Source: Syntrophosphaera sp035450685
Lineage (GTDB): Bacteria > Cloacimonadota > Cloacimonadia > Cloacimonadales > Cloacimonadaceae
Direction of reading: 5' to 3'
Length of the DNA: 64,000 nucleotides
Assembly: GCA_035450685.1 (NCBI GenBank)
Contig: DAOTNF010000001.1
Coordinates: forward strand, 209,102 to 273,101
This document shows, piece by piece, positions 8,524 through 17,321 of this stretch. The notes under the pieces are model-generated. The model had not been told where the DNA came from and searched no databases. It saw only the letters and a list, made by a program, of their open reading frames with translations. Every line of letters starts with the position of its first letter. Positions within the stretch are counted from its first letter, which is position 1. The position numbers and the translations under genes were made by a program.

Positions 8524-9498
8524 ATGGATAGAATAGGTTTTGGCATTATTGGGTGTGGGTATCAGACTCTTAGAAACATGGGGCCAGCTCTGGTAAAATG
8601 CGATAAAACGAAGCTGGTGGGGTGCTATGACACCAACCCGGAGAGAGCCAAAGCAGCTTCCGTGAAGTTTGGAGGAACGCCATATGAGAGTTTGGAAAAT
8701 CTTCTGGCGGACAGCAGGATTAAGGCAGTATATATTGCCACCCCAATAGCGACCCATGCTGAGATATGCCTTGCCGCAGCGGCAGCGGGGAAACATATTC
8801 TTTGTGAAAAAACTCTGGCTATGAACCCACAGCAGACCAAAACTGTTATCGAGGCTTGCAGAAGCAGGGGCCTTGTTTTGGAAGAAGGCTTCATGTACAA
8901 GCACCACACACAGCACAAGTTTGTGCGCGACATTATAGACTCGGGAGAACTGGGCGAAGCGTTGCTTTTCCAAGCCTGGTTTGGTTTCCCGCCTTTCCCT
9001 GAACAAGATTTTCGGATGCGTAAAGATATGGGGGGAGGGGTGATACTGGATGCCGGGGCATATACAGTGCACGCGGCCAGAACATTCTTTTCCCGGGAAC
9101 CGATCAGGATTTTCAGCAGTGTTTCTTACAACAAGCAAGGTTTGGACATGCATGGATCCGTTTTAATGGAATTTGGTGGACGCCAAACTGCTCAACTGAA
9201 CTTTGGGATGGACAATGCATACAAAAACAGCTATTCCATCTGGTGCAGCAAAGGAGAGATCTGGCTCAAGCGCGCTTTTTCGATACCATCCTTTGAAATC
9301 CCTGTCTGTTACATCAAAACCCAGGGTTTGATCCGCGAATACCAATTGGCTCCTTGCGATCATTTTGAAATGGAGTTGCAGTCTTTTTGCCGTTCTATAG
9401 AAAGCGGTGTTTATGATTACGAGGACATTTCTAATCAAGCGGCTGCATTGTATGAAGTTAGGCAACAATCAGGCTGTTGCCCTGAGGGGGAGGCATGA
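8524..9498 (+). CDS. Gfo/Idh/MocA oxidoreductase, likely NDP-hexose 3-ketoreductase
   Basis: About 324 residues. The N-terminal Rossmann domain opens with RIGFGIIGCGYQ (dinucleotide-binding GxGxxx) and has ATPIATHAEICLAA and CEKTLAMN, where the EK pair is the family signature with the catalytic lysine. The C-terminal part is the GFO_IDH_MocA alpha/beta domain. Following a 2,3-dehydratase, the expected reaction is reduction of the 3-keto group of the 2,6-dideoxy-3,4-diketo sugar, as by SpnN or TylCII. A GTG at 8512 opens the frame, but the ATG at 8524 is better placed behind GGAG (8514-8517). It overlaps the following membrane protein by 4 bases. Confidence 0.83.
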   Translation: MDRIGFGIIGCGYQTLRNMGPALVKCDKTKLVGCYDTNPERAKAASVKFGGTPYESLENLLADSRIKAVYIATPIATHAEICLAAAAAGKHILCEKTLAMNPQQTKTVIEACRSRGLVLEEGFMYKHHTQHKFVRDIIDSGELGEALLFQAWFGFPPFPEQDFRMRKDMGGGVILDAGAYTVHAARTFFSREPIRIFSSVSYNKQGLDMHGSVLMEFGGRQTAQLNFGMDNAYKNSYSIWCSKGEIWLKRAFSIPSFEIPVCYIKTQGLIREYQLAPCDHFEMELQSFCRSIESGVYDYEDISNQAAALYEVRQQSGCCPEGEA

Positions 9499-11249
9499 AG
9501 CGCGGGTTTGAGTTGAAAAGTTGGATGTTATGGGCTGTTTGCCTGACGGCAATATTGGGTTCATTTTCATCTTACTTCATTTGGGGGGAATCCTCCTTTC
9601 TATCAATTGGTGACGGCTTGGATAGCAATCATGTACAGTGCATGATGGCGGCGGAAAACACACAGCGTTTTGGTCATGGGAACCCGCAAACTATAACAGC
9701 AAAAGCTTCATACGGCGAATTTGTGGATCTGATCATAGCTATACCTGGACTACAGGAGGTGCTGTACATTATTTTTCAGCCTTATTATGCCGATGTGATA
9801 AACCGTGTGATTATCAGCCTCGTTGCATTTTTTGGTATGCTACTTTTATTGAGATATCTGTATCCTCAAACAAACTATCCTGGCAATGACACGAAATTGT
9901 TTGGATTCGGCGTTTCCTTGGCTTTTGCCTTGCTGAGGTTTTGGCCCTATGCGGGTATCAGTGTGGCTGGACTGCCCCTGATCTATTGGGCTTACCTGAA
10001 TGCAGGCAGGAAGCCGTTGTGGTCGGCACTGATAGCTTTGCTGTTTGCCCTGTACTCATCTTTAGCCTTGGTAGGTATTTTTGTCCTTGCTGTTTTGGTA
10101 GTGCATGAAGCTGTGTTTTGGTTAAAAAAGCGTGGGGATTGGTACAGGGTGCTTTGGATTTTATTACTGGGGGTATTTTACATATTTGCCAATCTGGGGA
10201 TGGTGTTGTCTGTACTTGCTCCAGTAACAGCCAGCCATAGATCCGGTTTTAATGTTCGATCTTTTTTCTCCTCCAATAGAGAGACTCTGACGATCTTCCT
10301 GAAGATGCTGTTTTTAAATTATGGGCATAATAGCAGTTATCCTTGGATTATCATGCCAGGACTCATTCTTGCCGTCATACTTGGCTTTAAGCACAAGCTT
10401 GAGGACAGACACAGAGCGTGTATTTTGCTAGTGGTTTGGGTGGCTTTAGCTATGATCAGCGCTGCATTCGGAAACAGGCATGTGTATGATATCCAGGCTA
10501 AGCTTGGTTTTCTTAAAATGATCCAGTTGCAGCGATTCTATTGGTTGCTTCCCTTTGTGCAGTATCTGGCTTTTATGGTTGCACTTCAGATTTTTGTCAG
10601 GGCGCGCCTGCGGGTTTTGGCAATGATTTTGCTCGCCATCCAGATCTGTTTACTCGGTTTTTATTTCAATTATAATACCAAGCAATGCGTGAAAGAATAC
10701 ATCCTAAATAAACAGGTCAGCGCCTTAAGTTATGATGAGTTTTATAGTCCAGATTTGTTTAAAGATATTAAGAACTATATTGGCAAACCGCAAACTGAAT
10801 ATCGGGTGGCATCGCTGGGGTTAAATCCGGCCACAGCCATCTATAACGGTTTCTATACTGTGGATGGTTACTTTTCCGGAGGTTACCCTCTCAAACATAA
10901 ATATATGTTTGCTGAAGTTATAGAAGACGAGCTGGAAAAAGATGACAAACTTGCTCAGTTATTTTATGACTGGGGTAGCACCTGTTACCTGTTCTCAAGC
11001 GAAATAGAGGATCACTATGGGTATAACGGCAATGCGGTTCCGATCATAGACAAAACATCCAGCTTATCGATAAGTGATCTCGACATTGACACAGAGCAAC
11101 TGGAGCACATGAATTGTCAGTATATTTTCTCCGCTTTGCCAATCGACAATCAGGATGAACTGAACCTCAGTTTTATAAAGAGTTTCGAAGAAGAAAAATC
11201 TCCTTATCGGATTTACCTTTACAGCATTGAAAACGATGATCGACCGTAG
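9495..11249 (+). CDS. Multi-pass membrane protein, DUF6044-like
   Basis: 584 residues. The first 420 or so contain about ten hydrophobic helices; the rest is a soluble, probably extracytoplasmic, domain. The pattern VDGYFSGGYPLKHKYMF, then YDWGSTCYLF, resembles the uncharacterised DUF6044 family, whose size and layout recall YfhO and other GT-C-fold membrane glycosyltransferases that use polyprenyl-phosphate sugars. A conserved acidic residue in the first periplasmic loop (GDGLDSNHV) fits such a fold. In this locus it may add a side-branch sugar outside the membrane, perhaps one supplied by the DPM1-like gene at 2.3 kb. That role is inference. Confidence 0.6.
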   Translation: MKRGFELKSWMLWAVCLTAILGSFSSYFIWGESSFLSIGDGLDSNHVQCMMAAENTQRFGHGNPQTITAKASYGEFVDLIIAIPGLQEVLYIIFQPYYADVINRVIISLVAFFGMLLLLRYLYPQTNYPGNDTKLFGFGVSLAFALLRFWPYAGISVAGLPLIYWAYLNAGRKPLWSALIALLFALYSSLALVGIFVLAVLVVHEAVFWLKKRGDWYRVLWILLLGVFYIFANLGMVLSVLAPVTASHRSGFNVRSFFSSNRETLTIFLKMLFLNYGHNSSYPWIIMPGLILAVILGFKHKLEDRHRACILLVVWVALAMISAAFGNRHVYDIQAKLGFLKMIQLQRFYWLLPFVQYLAFMVALQIFVRARLRVLAMILLAIQICLLGFYFNYNTKQCVKEYILNKQVSALSYDEFYSPDLFKDIKNYIGKPQTEYRVASLGLNPATAIYNGFYTVDGYFSGGYPLKHKYMFAEVIEDELEKDDKLAQLFYDWGSTCYLFSSEIEDHYGYNGNAVPIIDKTSSLSISDLDIDTEQLEHMNCQYIFSALPIDNQDELNLSFIKSFEEEKSPYRIYLYSIENDDRP

Positions 11250-11318
11250 CATAACCAGACTGCAGCATATTTACTTACTGGGAGCAAACTATTCAGAAAG
11301 CTACAGGGGAATGACCTC

Positions 11319-12608
11319 TTGAAAAAGCTCTTGTCCAGGCTCACCGGGTTTCTCGCCTTAAATACCACCAATATTAAGCAGAGAATCTTAAATGCTTCCA
11401 TGTATTTTTCTGCCTCATTGGTGCAAGTGGTTGTCGGCCTCATTCTATCGCCGATCCTTTCAATGCATTTGGGTCACAGGGACTTCGCCATTGTTGGCTA
11501 TTTCAATTCTTTCAATGCACTGTTTGGCCCCCTCACAAGCATGGCTCTTTCATCTTATTATGGTAAACATTATTTCGTTGTTGACGCACAACAAAGAGAA
11601 AGGCTCAGGAAGACCATTGTCTCCACCCTTTTGGTTCTTGGCTTGGGAGCTACGCTCTTTATCCTTGGTTCGTTTTACATATATACCATTTCCTACGATA
11701 CGGGTTTTGATTTCTTCCCCTATGCCGTGCTTTGCTACTCCAACTTGGTTTTTAGCAATATCTATGCTTTTTATTTGCTCAATCTGAGGCTGGCCAAAAA
11801 AGCATCCGGTTTTCTATGGGTAAATATTGCCCATCATGGCGCTTATCTTTTGGCTATGATATTGCTTTGCGCCGTTCTCAAATTTGGTGCTGCAGGAAGT
11901 CTGGCAGCAACGCTCGTGGTATCTGTGTTGTTTGGCACCTATTTCTTCTTCAAGATGACAGACAGGATCTTTATCGACAAAGCATTACTGATTAGTGCGC
12001 TCCGTTTTTGCTGGCCGCTTATTGTTGCTGGGTGCATCGACTACTTTACCAACGGCATAGACAGGGCTATGCTGGCTGGCTTGAAAGATGACGTAAACCT
12101 GGGTTTGTATAGCATTGCCTTGCGGTTTTCAGGATACATTTATATGTTCTATTATGTAATATCTATTACCCTGGAACCAGATTTCTTCCAGGCGCTTTCT
12201 ACAAAAAGGCACTCCAGGCTTATAAAGATCACGCTTGGTCTAATCATCTCAAATGTATTGATTGTGCTGGCCTTTATTGTCGCAACCCCCTTGATTCTAA
12301 AGATACTCACGGTTGGAAGGTACACAGCGGCGGCTGGTCTGACCCGGATCATGGCCTTGAAAAATATTACTGCCGCGTTCTATTTTATCATCTCCACAAT
12401 TATAATCATCAAGGGATATACAAAGATTACTCTGTTGAATAAAGCGATTGCAGCCCTGGTTATAACATCTGTTTTCAGATACCTGATCTCAAATTATCAG
12501 TTCGTTGGAGCTGCATGGGGTCAGGTGCTTTCTTATGTGGTTTTTACCGCAGTAAGCGCGGCATTTTTACTGTATAAATATTTGACACGCAGTAAAATCA
12601 GGTTATAA
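11319..12608 (+). CDS. Polysaccharide flippase, Wzx/PST family (second of two)
   Basis: 429 residues with about 12 hydrophobic helices. The N-terminal ILNASMYFSASLVQVVVGLILSPILS pattern, with the central gap seen in MOP-superfamily flippases, supports an oligosaccharide-lipid flippase. It opens with TTG at 11319 behind AGGGGA (11305-11310), an acceptable ribosome site. An ATG at 11311 stops after three codons. A second Wzx in one cluster suggests two repeat units, a merged locus, or a transporter for a side-branch carrier. It is separated from the gene before it by 69 bases and from the glycosyltransferase after it by 16. Confidence 0.83.
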   Translation: MKKLLSRLTGFLALNTTNIKQRILNASMYFSASLVQVVVGLILSPILSMHLGHRDFAIVGYFNSFNALFGPLTSMALSSYYGKHYFVVDAQQRERLRKTIVSTLLVLGLGATLFILGSFYIYTISYDTGFDFFPYAVLCYSNLVFSNIYAFYLLNLRLAKKASGFLWVNIAHHGAYLLAMILLCAVLKFGAAGSLAATLVVSVLFGTYFFFKMTDRIFIDKALLISALRFCWPLIVAGCIDYFTNGIDRAMLAGLKDDVNLGLYSIALRFSGYIYMFYYVISITLEPDFFQALSTKRHSRLIKITLGLIISNVLIVLAFIVATPLILKILTVGRYTAAAGLTRIMALKNITAAFYFIISTIIIIKGYTKITLLNKAIAALVITSVFRYLISNYQFVGAAWGQVLSYVVFTAVSAAFLLYKYLTRSKIRL

Positions 12609-12624
12609 GAAGAGAGACTTTCCG

Positions 12625-13827
12625 ATGAAGATTGCCTGGATCTGCCATTTTAGCAACTCTGAGATACAGGATATCATCAAGCCATATCGCCGGGTCCATG
12701 CTTACGCTCCCTGGATCACCAACACAGCCAGGCTCTTTGAAAACCAGCAACAACATGAACTTAATGTCATATCTCCGCATCGCTTTATAGCGGGTTCCAA
12801 GTCATTTGTCCTCAGAGGGGTTCGTTATCACTTTTTTAACCCGGGAATTCCTGGTTGGGGCAGGCAATGGCCTCCCTTTTTCAGATTCGATTTGATCACA
12901 AGTTATCGGCACAATTCGAAAATGATTCATAAATTCATCGACTCTATCAATCCTGATGTGATACATTTACAAGGTGCGGAAAACCCATATTACTCGTCAT
13001 CCATATTCAAGTTGCGCGACCGGTTTCCAATCGTAGTCAATCTGCAAAGAATGGATCCCGAATTTCGGTTTGGCAATACCGCGGAAGCACGCAAACGAAA
13101 GACAGTAGAGATGGCTATAGTGAAGGGGTTTAAGAACTTTTCCATCAGAACGGATACTATGCGTAATGATCTGCTCAAAGTAAACCCTACAGCAAAAACC
13201 TATTGGGTGCCCTATAATATCCCTCAACCTGTGCCATTCAAGGGACCCAAGGAGTATGATCTTGTTTATTTTGCCAGGGTCAGCAAGCAAAAGGGAATTG
13301 AAGACCTCATACAAGCGGCAGCGTTGCTCACGCCAGACTTTCCCAATCTCACTCTTTGTGTTATCGGTGGGGTGAATCAAAACTATAGGGAATACTTGGA
13401 CGGGCTTGCACTGGCAGGCGGTGTTAAAATCATTTGGAAAGGCTTGCTTCCAGAAATAGAAGATGTTCACAGGGAAGCCTGTAAGGCGCGGATTTCTGTG
13501 CTGCCCACGCATCAGGATATCATACCGGGAACAATTGTTGAAAGCATGCAACTGGGCCTGCCTGTTGTTAGCTATAAGGTGGGAAGTATTCCGGAACTGA
13601 ATGCGGAAACCGAATCGGTTCTTTTGGTAGAAAAAGGTGATATTGTTGGCTTGGCGGATAACATCAGGCGATTACTATCGGATACTGAATACGCGGATCA
13701 ACTGGCTAAGACCGCTAAGCGTACAATCGATAAGTTTATTAGCGCGCACAACGTCCTGAATAAACACCTAAGCTGTTATGAGGACGTGATTGGTGAGTAT
13801 CAGACCCAAATAAAAAGTAATGTATGA
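12625..13827 (+). CDS. Family 4 glycosyltransferase (GT-B)
   Basis: 400 residues. The N-terminal half has no clear signature. The C-terminal half carries DLVYFARVSKQKGIEDLI, typical of the start of the Glycos_transf_1 domain, then LCVIGGVN and the EX7E-type region IPGTIVESMQLGLPVVSYKVG, with the donor-binding glutamates. The fold is a retaining GT-B. It should add one sugar of the repeat unit from an NDP-sugar at the cytoplasmic face. The stop overlaps the next start by 4 bases. Donor and linkage cannot be read from the sequence. Confidence 0.85.
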   Translation: MKIAWICHFSNSEIQDIIKPYRRVHAYAPWITNTARLFENQQQHELNVISPHRFIAGSKSFVLRGVRYHFFNPGIPGWGRQWPPFFRFDLITSYRHNSKMIHKFIDSINPDVIHLQGAENPYYSSSIFKLRDRFPIVVNLQRMDPEFRFGNTAEARKRKTVEMAIVKGFKNFSIRTDTMRNDLLKVNPTAKTYWVPYNIPQPVPFKGPKEYDLVYFARVSKQKGIEDLIQAAALLTPDFPNLTLCVIGGVNQNYREYLDGLALAGGVKIIWKGLLPEIEDVHREACKARISVLPTHQDIIPGTIVESMQLGLPVVSYKVGSIPELNAETESVLLVEKGDIVGLADNIRRLLSDTEYADQLAKTAKRTIDKFISAHNVLNKHLSCYEDVIGEYQTQIKSNV

Positions 13828-14978
13828 ATATGATGGATAATAAAACAATTTTAGAATTTATTAGGAAGCTATATCCTGACCGTGATTTCGTCCCCCTCCA
13901 CGAACCCTATTTTGGAGGTAACGAAAAAAAGTATCTGCAAGACTGTATCGACAGCACCTTCGTTTCTTCAGTGGGGAAATATGTTGACCGCTTTGAGGAA
14001 ATGATCCGCGAATTCACCGGTGCGAAATGTGCGGTGGCGACGGTTAACGGCACCGCGGCGCTGCATATCGCCCTGCTGCTGGCTGGGGTGCAGAGAAATG
14101 ACCTCGTCATCACTCAACCCCTCACCTTCATCGCCACCTGCAACGCGATCTCCTATTGCGGCGCCGAACCTGTGTTCATCGACATCGACAGGCGCAATCT
14201 GGGCCTTTCCGCGGACGCTTTGGAAGCCTGGCTTGCGGCCAATTCTGTCCTTGAGGGGGAAAGCTGCTATCACATTGGCAGCAGGCAAAGACTGGCGGCC
14301 TGCGTGCCGATGCACACTTTCGGACATCCCTGCCAGATTGACAGGATAGTTGAGATCTGCGAACGTTACCATATCCCCGTGGTGGAGGACTCAGCCGAGT
14401 CCATAGGCAGCTATTACAAAGGCAGGCACACGGGCACTTTTGGTAAGCTGGGCGTACTCAGTTTCAACGGTAATAAAACCATCACTACGGGAGGTGGTGG
14501 CATGATCATCACCAATGATGATGAACTGGGTAAGCTGGCCAAGCACATTACTACCACCGCCAAGGTGCCCCATCCCTGGGAGTTCGTGCATGACATGACC
14601 GGCTATAATTACCGCCTGCCCAATGTAAATGCCGCCCTTGGCTGCGCCCAAATGGAGCAGCTTCCTGAAACACTGGCCAACAAAAGGGAGACAGCCCGGC
14701 TTTATCAGGAATTCTTTGCCAGTCTGGATGGCATCACTTATGTTTCTGAACCCAGAGACTGCGTCTCGAACTACTGGCTGAACGTGATACTATTCAGTAA
14801 TCTCGAAGCCAGAAACGTTTTTTTACAGCAAAGCAATGCCAGCAAGGTTATGACCAGACCCGCCTGGACTCTGATGAACAAACTTGCCATGTTCAGCAAG
14901 GCAATTTCCGGAGATCTGGAAATATCAGAAGATATTGAGTCGCGTTTGGTCAATATACCAAGTAGTTTTAGGCAATGA
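13824..14978 (+). CDS. LegC-family nucleotide-sugar aminotransferase
   Basis: 384 residues, DegT/DnrJ/EryC1 family. The opening VPLHEPYFGGNEKKYLQDCI, ATVNGTAALHIAL, EDSAESIGSYYKG and SFNGNKTITTGGGGM (PLP lysine within NGNK) are clear. The C-terminus ends in VNIPSSF, the short tail that marks the LegC/NHT_00031 branch. LegC aminates UDP-4-keto-6-deoxy-GlcNAc (or a GDP form) on the route to bacillosamine or legionaminic acid. The matching 4,6-dehydratase is not in the window. The GNAT gene directly after it would be the natural N-acetyltransferase. The stretch after about 14,010 is more GC-rich than its flanks, hinting at separate origin. Confidence 0.8.
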   Translation: MNMMDNKTILEFIRKLYPDRDFVPLHEPYFGGNEKKYLQDCIDSTFVSSVGKYVDRFEEMIREFTGAKCAVATVNGTAALHIALLLAGVQRNDLVITQPLTFIATCNAISYCGAEPVFIDIDRRNLGLSADALEAWLAANSVLEGESCYHIGSRQRLAACVPMHTFGHPCQIDRIVEICERYHIPVVEDSAESIGSYYKGRHTGTFGKLGVLSFNGNKTITTGGGGMIITNDDELGKLAKHITTTAKVPHPWEFVHDMTGYNYRLPNVNAALGCAQMEQLPETLANKRETARLYQEFFASLDGITYVSEPRDCVSNYWLNVILFSNLEARNVFLQQSNASKVMTRPAWTLMNKLAMFSKAISGDLEISEDIESRLVNIPSSFRQ

Positions 14979-14993
14979 TCGTAAGGAGATAAC

Positions 14994-15524
14994 ATGGAAG
15001 CCCAGATTGTTCTTCGTGCTTTGACGTTGTCGGATTTGCCGTTGACACTTTCCTGGCACAATCAGGAAGACATCGTTGACCTCTATTCAGGGCATCCTTT
15101 TCCGGTGAATCAGGAAATGGAAAAGCTATGGTATGACCGGATTTTAACATCAAATTATCCGGTAACTGTGTTTGGTATAGAAGTTGTAGAGACATTTGCA
15201 TTGATTGGTATCTCAGTATTGAAAGATATAGATTTGCTCAATCGGAGCGCCGAAACTGCTATCTATATTGGAGATGATAAGTATCGTGGAAGGGGGTACT
15301 CAAAACTCGCTCTTGATAAAACTCTTGATTTTGGTTTCAATAAGTTGGGACTCAATCGAATATGGTTGAAAGTCAGGCAGGATAATTCCAAGGCGATAAG
15401 ACTCTATGAAAGTGCAGGTTTCAGATTGGAAGGAACGCTAAGGGAAGCGTTGTTTAAAAATGGCAGCTTCGTGTCCGTATCTGTCTATTCCATTTTAAAT
15501 CAAGAATATATACCCATGGTGTGA
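14994..15524 (+). CDS. GNAT acetyltransferase, RimJ/RimL or PseH type
   Basis: 176 residues with a full GNAT fold: IVLRALTLSDLP at the start, the acetyl-CoA binding loop KYRGRGYSKLALD, then LNRIWLKVRQDN and KAIRLYESAGFRLEG. A good ribosome site, AAGGAG, lies at 14981-14986. In sugar loci this subgroup acetylates the 4-amino group made by PseC- or LegC-type aminotransferases, and it follows such a gene by 15 bases. That pairing is the main reason to assign a sugar substrate rather than a ribosomal protein. Confidence 0.8.
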   Translation: MEAQIVLRALTLSDLPLTLSWHNQEDIVDLYSGHPFPVNQEMEKLWYDRILTSNYPVTVFGIEVVETFALIGISVLKDIDLLNRSAETAIYIGDDKYRGRGYSKLALDKTLDFGFNKLGLNRIWLKVRQDNSKAIRLYESAGFRLEGTLREALFKNGSFVSVSVYSILNQEYIPMV

Positions 15525-15527
15525 TCA

Positions 15528-16607
15528 TTGGAATTTGGAGTAGCTTCTCTTGATTGTTGCATACACTGGCAAAGACTGTTCGAAGGTCTTCCAGAGAAAG
15601 CAAGCTCTGCTTTTTTTTCTCCAATGTACTACCGGAGCTATACTAACGTCGAAAGTGTCGGGATTGAGTGTTTCTGGGCTTATCAGGACGAGAGCAACTT
15701 TCTTTTCTATCCTTATCTGATCAAGAGCGTCAATGCCTTGGGCTACGATTTGGACGACCAGTATTTCGATGTGTCCGGAGCCTATGGTTACAACGGGCCT
15801 TTGGGCGTGGCGGAAGACCAGAAGTTTCTGAGCGAATATAACTCCAGGCTGGCAGAGCATTTCCAGCAGAACAATGTGGTCACTGAGTTTGTGCGTTACT
15901 GCCCCATCACCAACAACCGCAGGTTACACAGCTATACTGACCAACTTGACGTGCTCGACAACGTCTATATAGACCTGTCTGCAGGTGTGGATGGTGTATG
16001 GCAGGATTCATTTGAATACCGGGTGAGGAAAACGATCCGCAAGGGCGCGACCTACGACCTGCAGACCCACATCCTTACGGGCGATGAGATCAAGCGGTCT
16101 GATCTGGAGAGTTTTTATCAGATCTACACCAGCACCATGCAAAGGAACGACGCGGACAGTTTCTATTTTTTTGATTTGGATTTTTTTCTCTCGTTGCATA
16201 AAAACATGGGACAGATGCTGATGCTGGCGCTTACCTATATGGAAGGAAAGGCTATCACGACGGAGTTGGTGCTTACCAGCGGGAAACTGGCTTTCGCATT
16301 TCTGGGCGGGACTTTGGGAGAGTACTACCAGTACAAGGCCAACACTTTTCAGCGTTGGGAGCTGGTCAAATACCTTTGTGAGCATGGGTTTGACATCTAC
16401 TCCATGGGGGCCAGCATAGCCCGTGGAGACAGCATCTATACGTTTAAAAAAAGCTTTGCCCGAAACTGTGTCAACCCATTCTACATTGGAACCAAGGTAC
16501 ATCTGCCAACTGTGTACAAACAGGTGTGTGATCAGTGGAAGGAAAGGTATCCAGGGGCTGCCGCTGCGCATGCGAACAAAGTTCAGGGTTACAGGATCCA
16601 GGCATAG
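15528..16607 (+). CDS. FemAB/GNAT-like acyltransferase
   Basis: 359 residues. The central and C-terminal regions (FEYRVRKTIRKGATYDL, FYQIYTSTMQRN, LMLALTYMEGKAITTELVL, FLGGTLGEYYQYKANTF) match the tandem-GNAT fold of the FemAB/Acetyltransf_6 group. Family members join an amino acid from aminoacyl-tRNA to a cell-wall precursor, or acylate a sugar. In capsule loci they are common, with unknown acceptors. The frame opens with TTG at 15528, three bases after the preceding stop; no clear ATG is available. It may decorate the amino sugar made by the two preceding genes. That substrate is inferred. Confidence 0.72.
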   Translation: MEFGVASLDCCIHWQRLFEGLPEKASSAFFSPMYYRSYTNVESVGIECFWAYQDESNFLFYPYLIKSVNALGYDLDDQYFDVSGAYGYNGPLGVAEDQKFLSEYNSRLAEHFQQNNVVTEFVRYCPITNNRRLHSYTDQLDVLDNVYIDLSAGVDGVWQDSFEYRVRKTIRKGATYDLQTHILTGDEIKRSDLESFYQIYTSTMQRNDADSFYFFDLDFFLSLHKNMGQMLMLALTYMEGKAITTELVLTSGKLAFAFLGGTLGEYYQYKANTFQRWELVKYLCEHGFDIYSMGASIARGDSIYTFKKSFARNCVNPFYIGTKVHLPTVYKQVCDQWKERYPGAAAAHANKVQGYRIQA

Positions 16608-16631
16608 CGCACTGGGAGCTCTCCTATATAC

Positions 16632-16686
16632 TGCCGTTTGCGATATGGTTGCGGCTCCCAGCGATTCGCAGGGAATCGCAACGGCA
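16632..16686. repeat. Overlapping inverted repeats in an intergenic stretch
   Basis: The 225-base gap between the FemAB-like gene and the next gene contains a perfect 7-bp hairpin (GCGATTC and GAATCGC, loop GCAGG, 16661-16679). Overlapping it is a longer arm pair, TGCCGTTTGCGAT (16632-16644) with ATCGCAACGGCA (16675-16686), complementary apart from one bulged base. The two folds exclude each other. No gene was recognised in the gap. Confidence 0.5.
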
Positions 16687-16832
16687 TCGCAAGCATGGGT
16701 ATATGGGCAAGAACAAGGGGGTGTTCACGCAGATGAGCGGTAAAAGTGGTGTTTCGTTTTTTCGTTTGATTCTGTATGGGAGTTATGTTTTATGTGTTCG
16801 TGTAGATTAGTGAAATTAGTGGATAAGTTGAT

Positions 16833-17279
16833 ATGAAAGCAAAGCTCAAGGTGCTGCTGCCCGGTTTCACCGGCAACATGGATGACGTGGTGATCTACTA
16901 CAATTCCAAGCTAAACAAGTACATCGCCAGACGGAAAGTGATGCCGAAGTTTACTCCGGACAATTCGATCGTGAAAGAGATCCATGCCTTCCGCCGCCGT
17001 ATCAAGGTAACGGAGGCTTATCTGAATGACTGCCGGGAATACATCAAGCTATTCAACCAGAAATTCCGCAGACAGGGCAGGGCGCTCAGCACCTGGCCCA
17101 ATGTGTATATGAAGCTGATGCGGGCTTTAAAGGGCCAGTATCCCGAACTTGATTTCAAGACCCTGACCCGGGAAGAGGTTCTGGAACGGCAGTTGCCCTG
17201 CCGCACGATCGCGGCAGCGGTTGTGGCGGGCTATCTGGAGAAAGTACCGGGGTATGAAGCATTGGATAGCCCAATTTGA
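16833..17279 (+). CDS. Hypothetical protein, 148 residues
   Basis: I do not recognise this gene with certainty. It is soluble and basic, with no signal peptide and no membrane helix. The N-terminus has GNMDDVVIYYNSKLNKYIAR followed by a TPDNS segment, reminiscent of a small family with a pattern of the form GxxGdxVyyxxxxktyvRrkp, found scattered in FCB-group genomes and sometimes near phage-like or repeat regions. The rest is helical with many Lys and Arg, which would suit nucleic-acid binding. It is more GC-rich than the next genes, sits behind a gap with inverted repeats and has no obvious link to sugar metabolism, so it may be an inserted orphan. Coding status is well supported by length and codon pattern. 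Confidence 0.6.
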   Translation: MKAKLKVLLPGFTGNMDDVVIYYNSKLNKYIARRKVMPKFTPDNSIVKEIHAFRRRIKVTEAYLNDCREYIKLFNQKFRRQGRALSTWPNVYMKLMRALKGQYPELDFKTLTREEVLERQLPCRTIAAAVVAGYLEKVPGYEALDSPI

Positions 17280-17321
17280 GTATTTTCATGGTAACAAACC
17301 AAGTTCTAAAATGGTGAGTTT

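Noticed and set aside
8227..9153. 308-residue open frame on the - strand
   Set aside because: It is antisense to the 2,3-dehydratase and reductase genes, has low-complexity translation with no domain pattern, and the + strand genes are strongly supported.
16535..16810. Small open frames after the FemAB-like gene
   Set aside because: They begin out of frame inside that gene and pass through inverted repeats; no ribosome site or family pattern.
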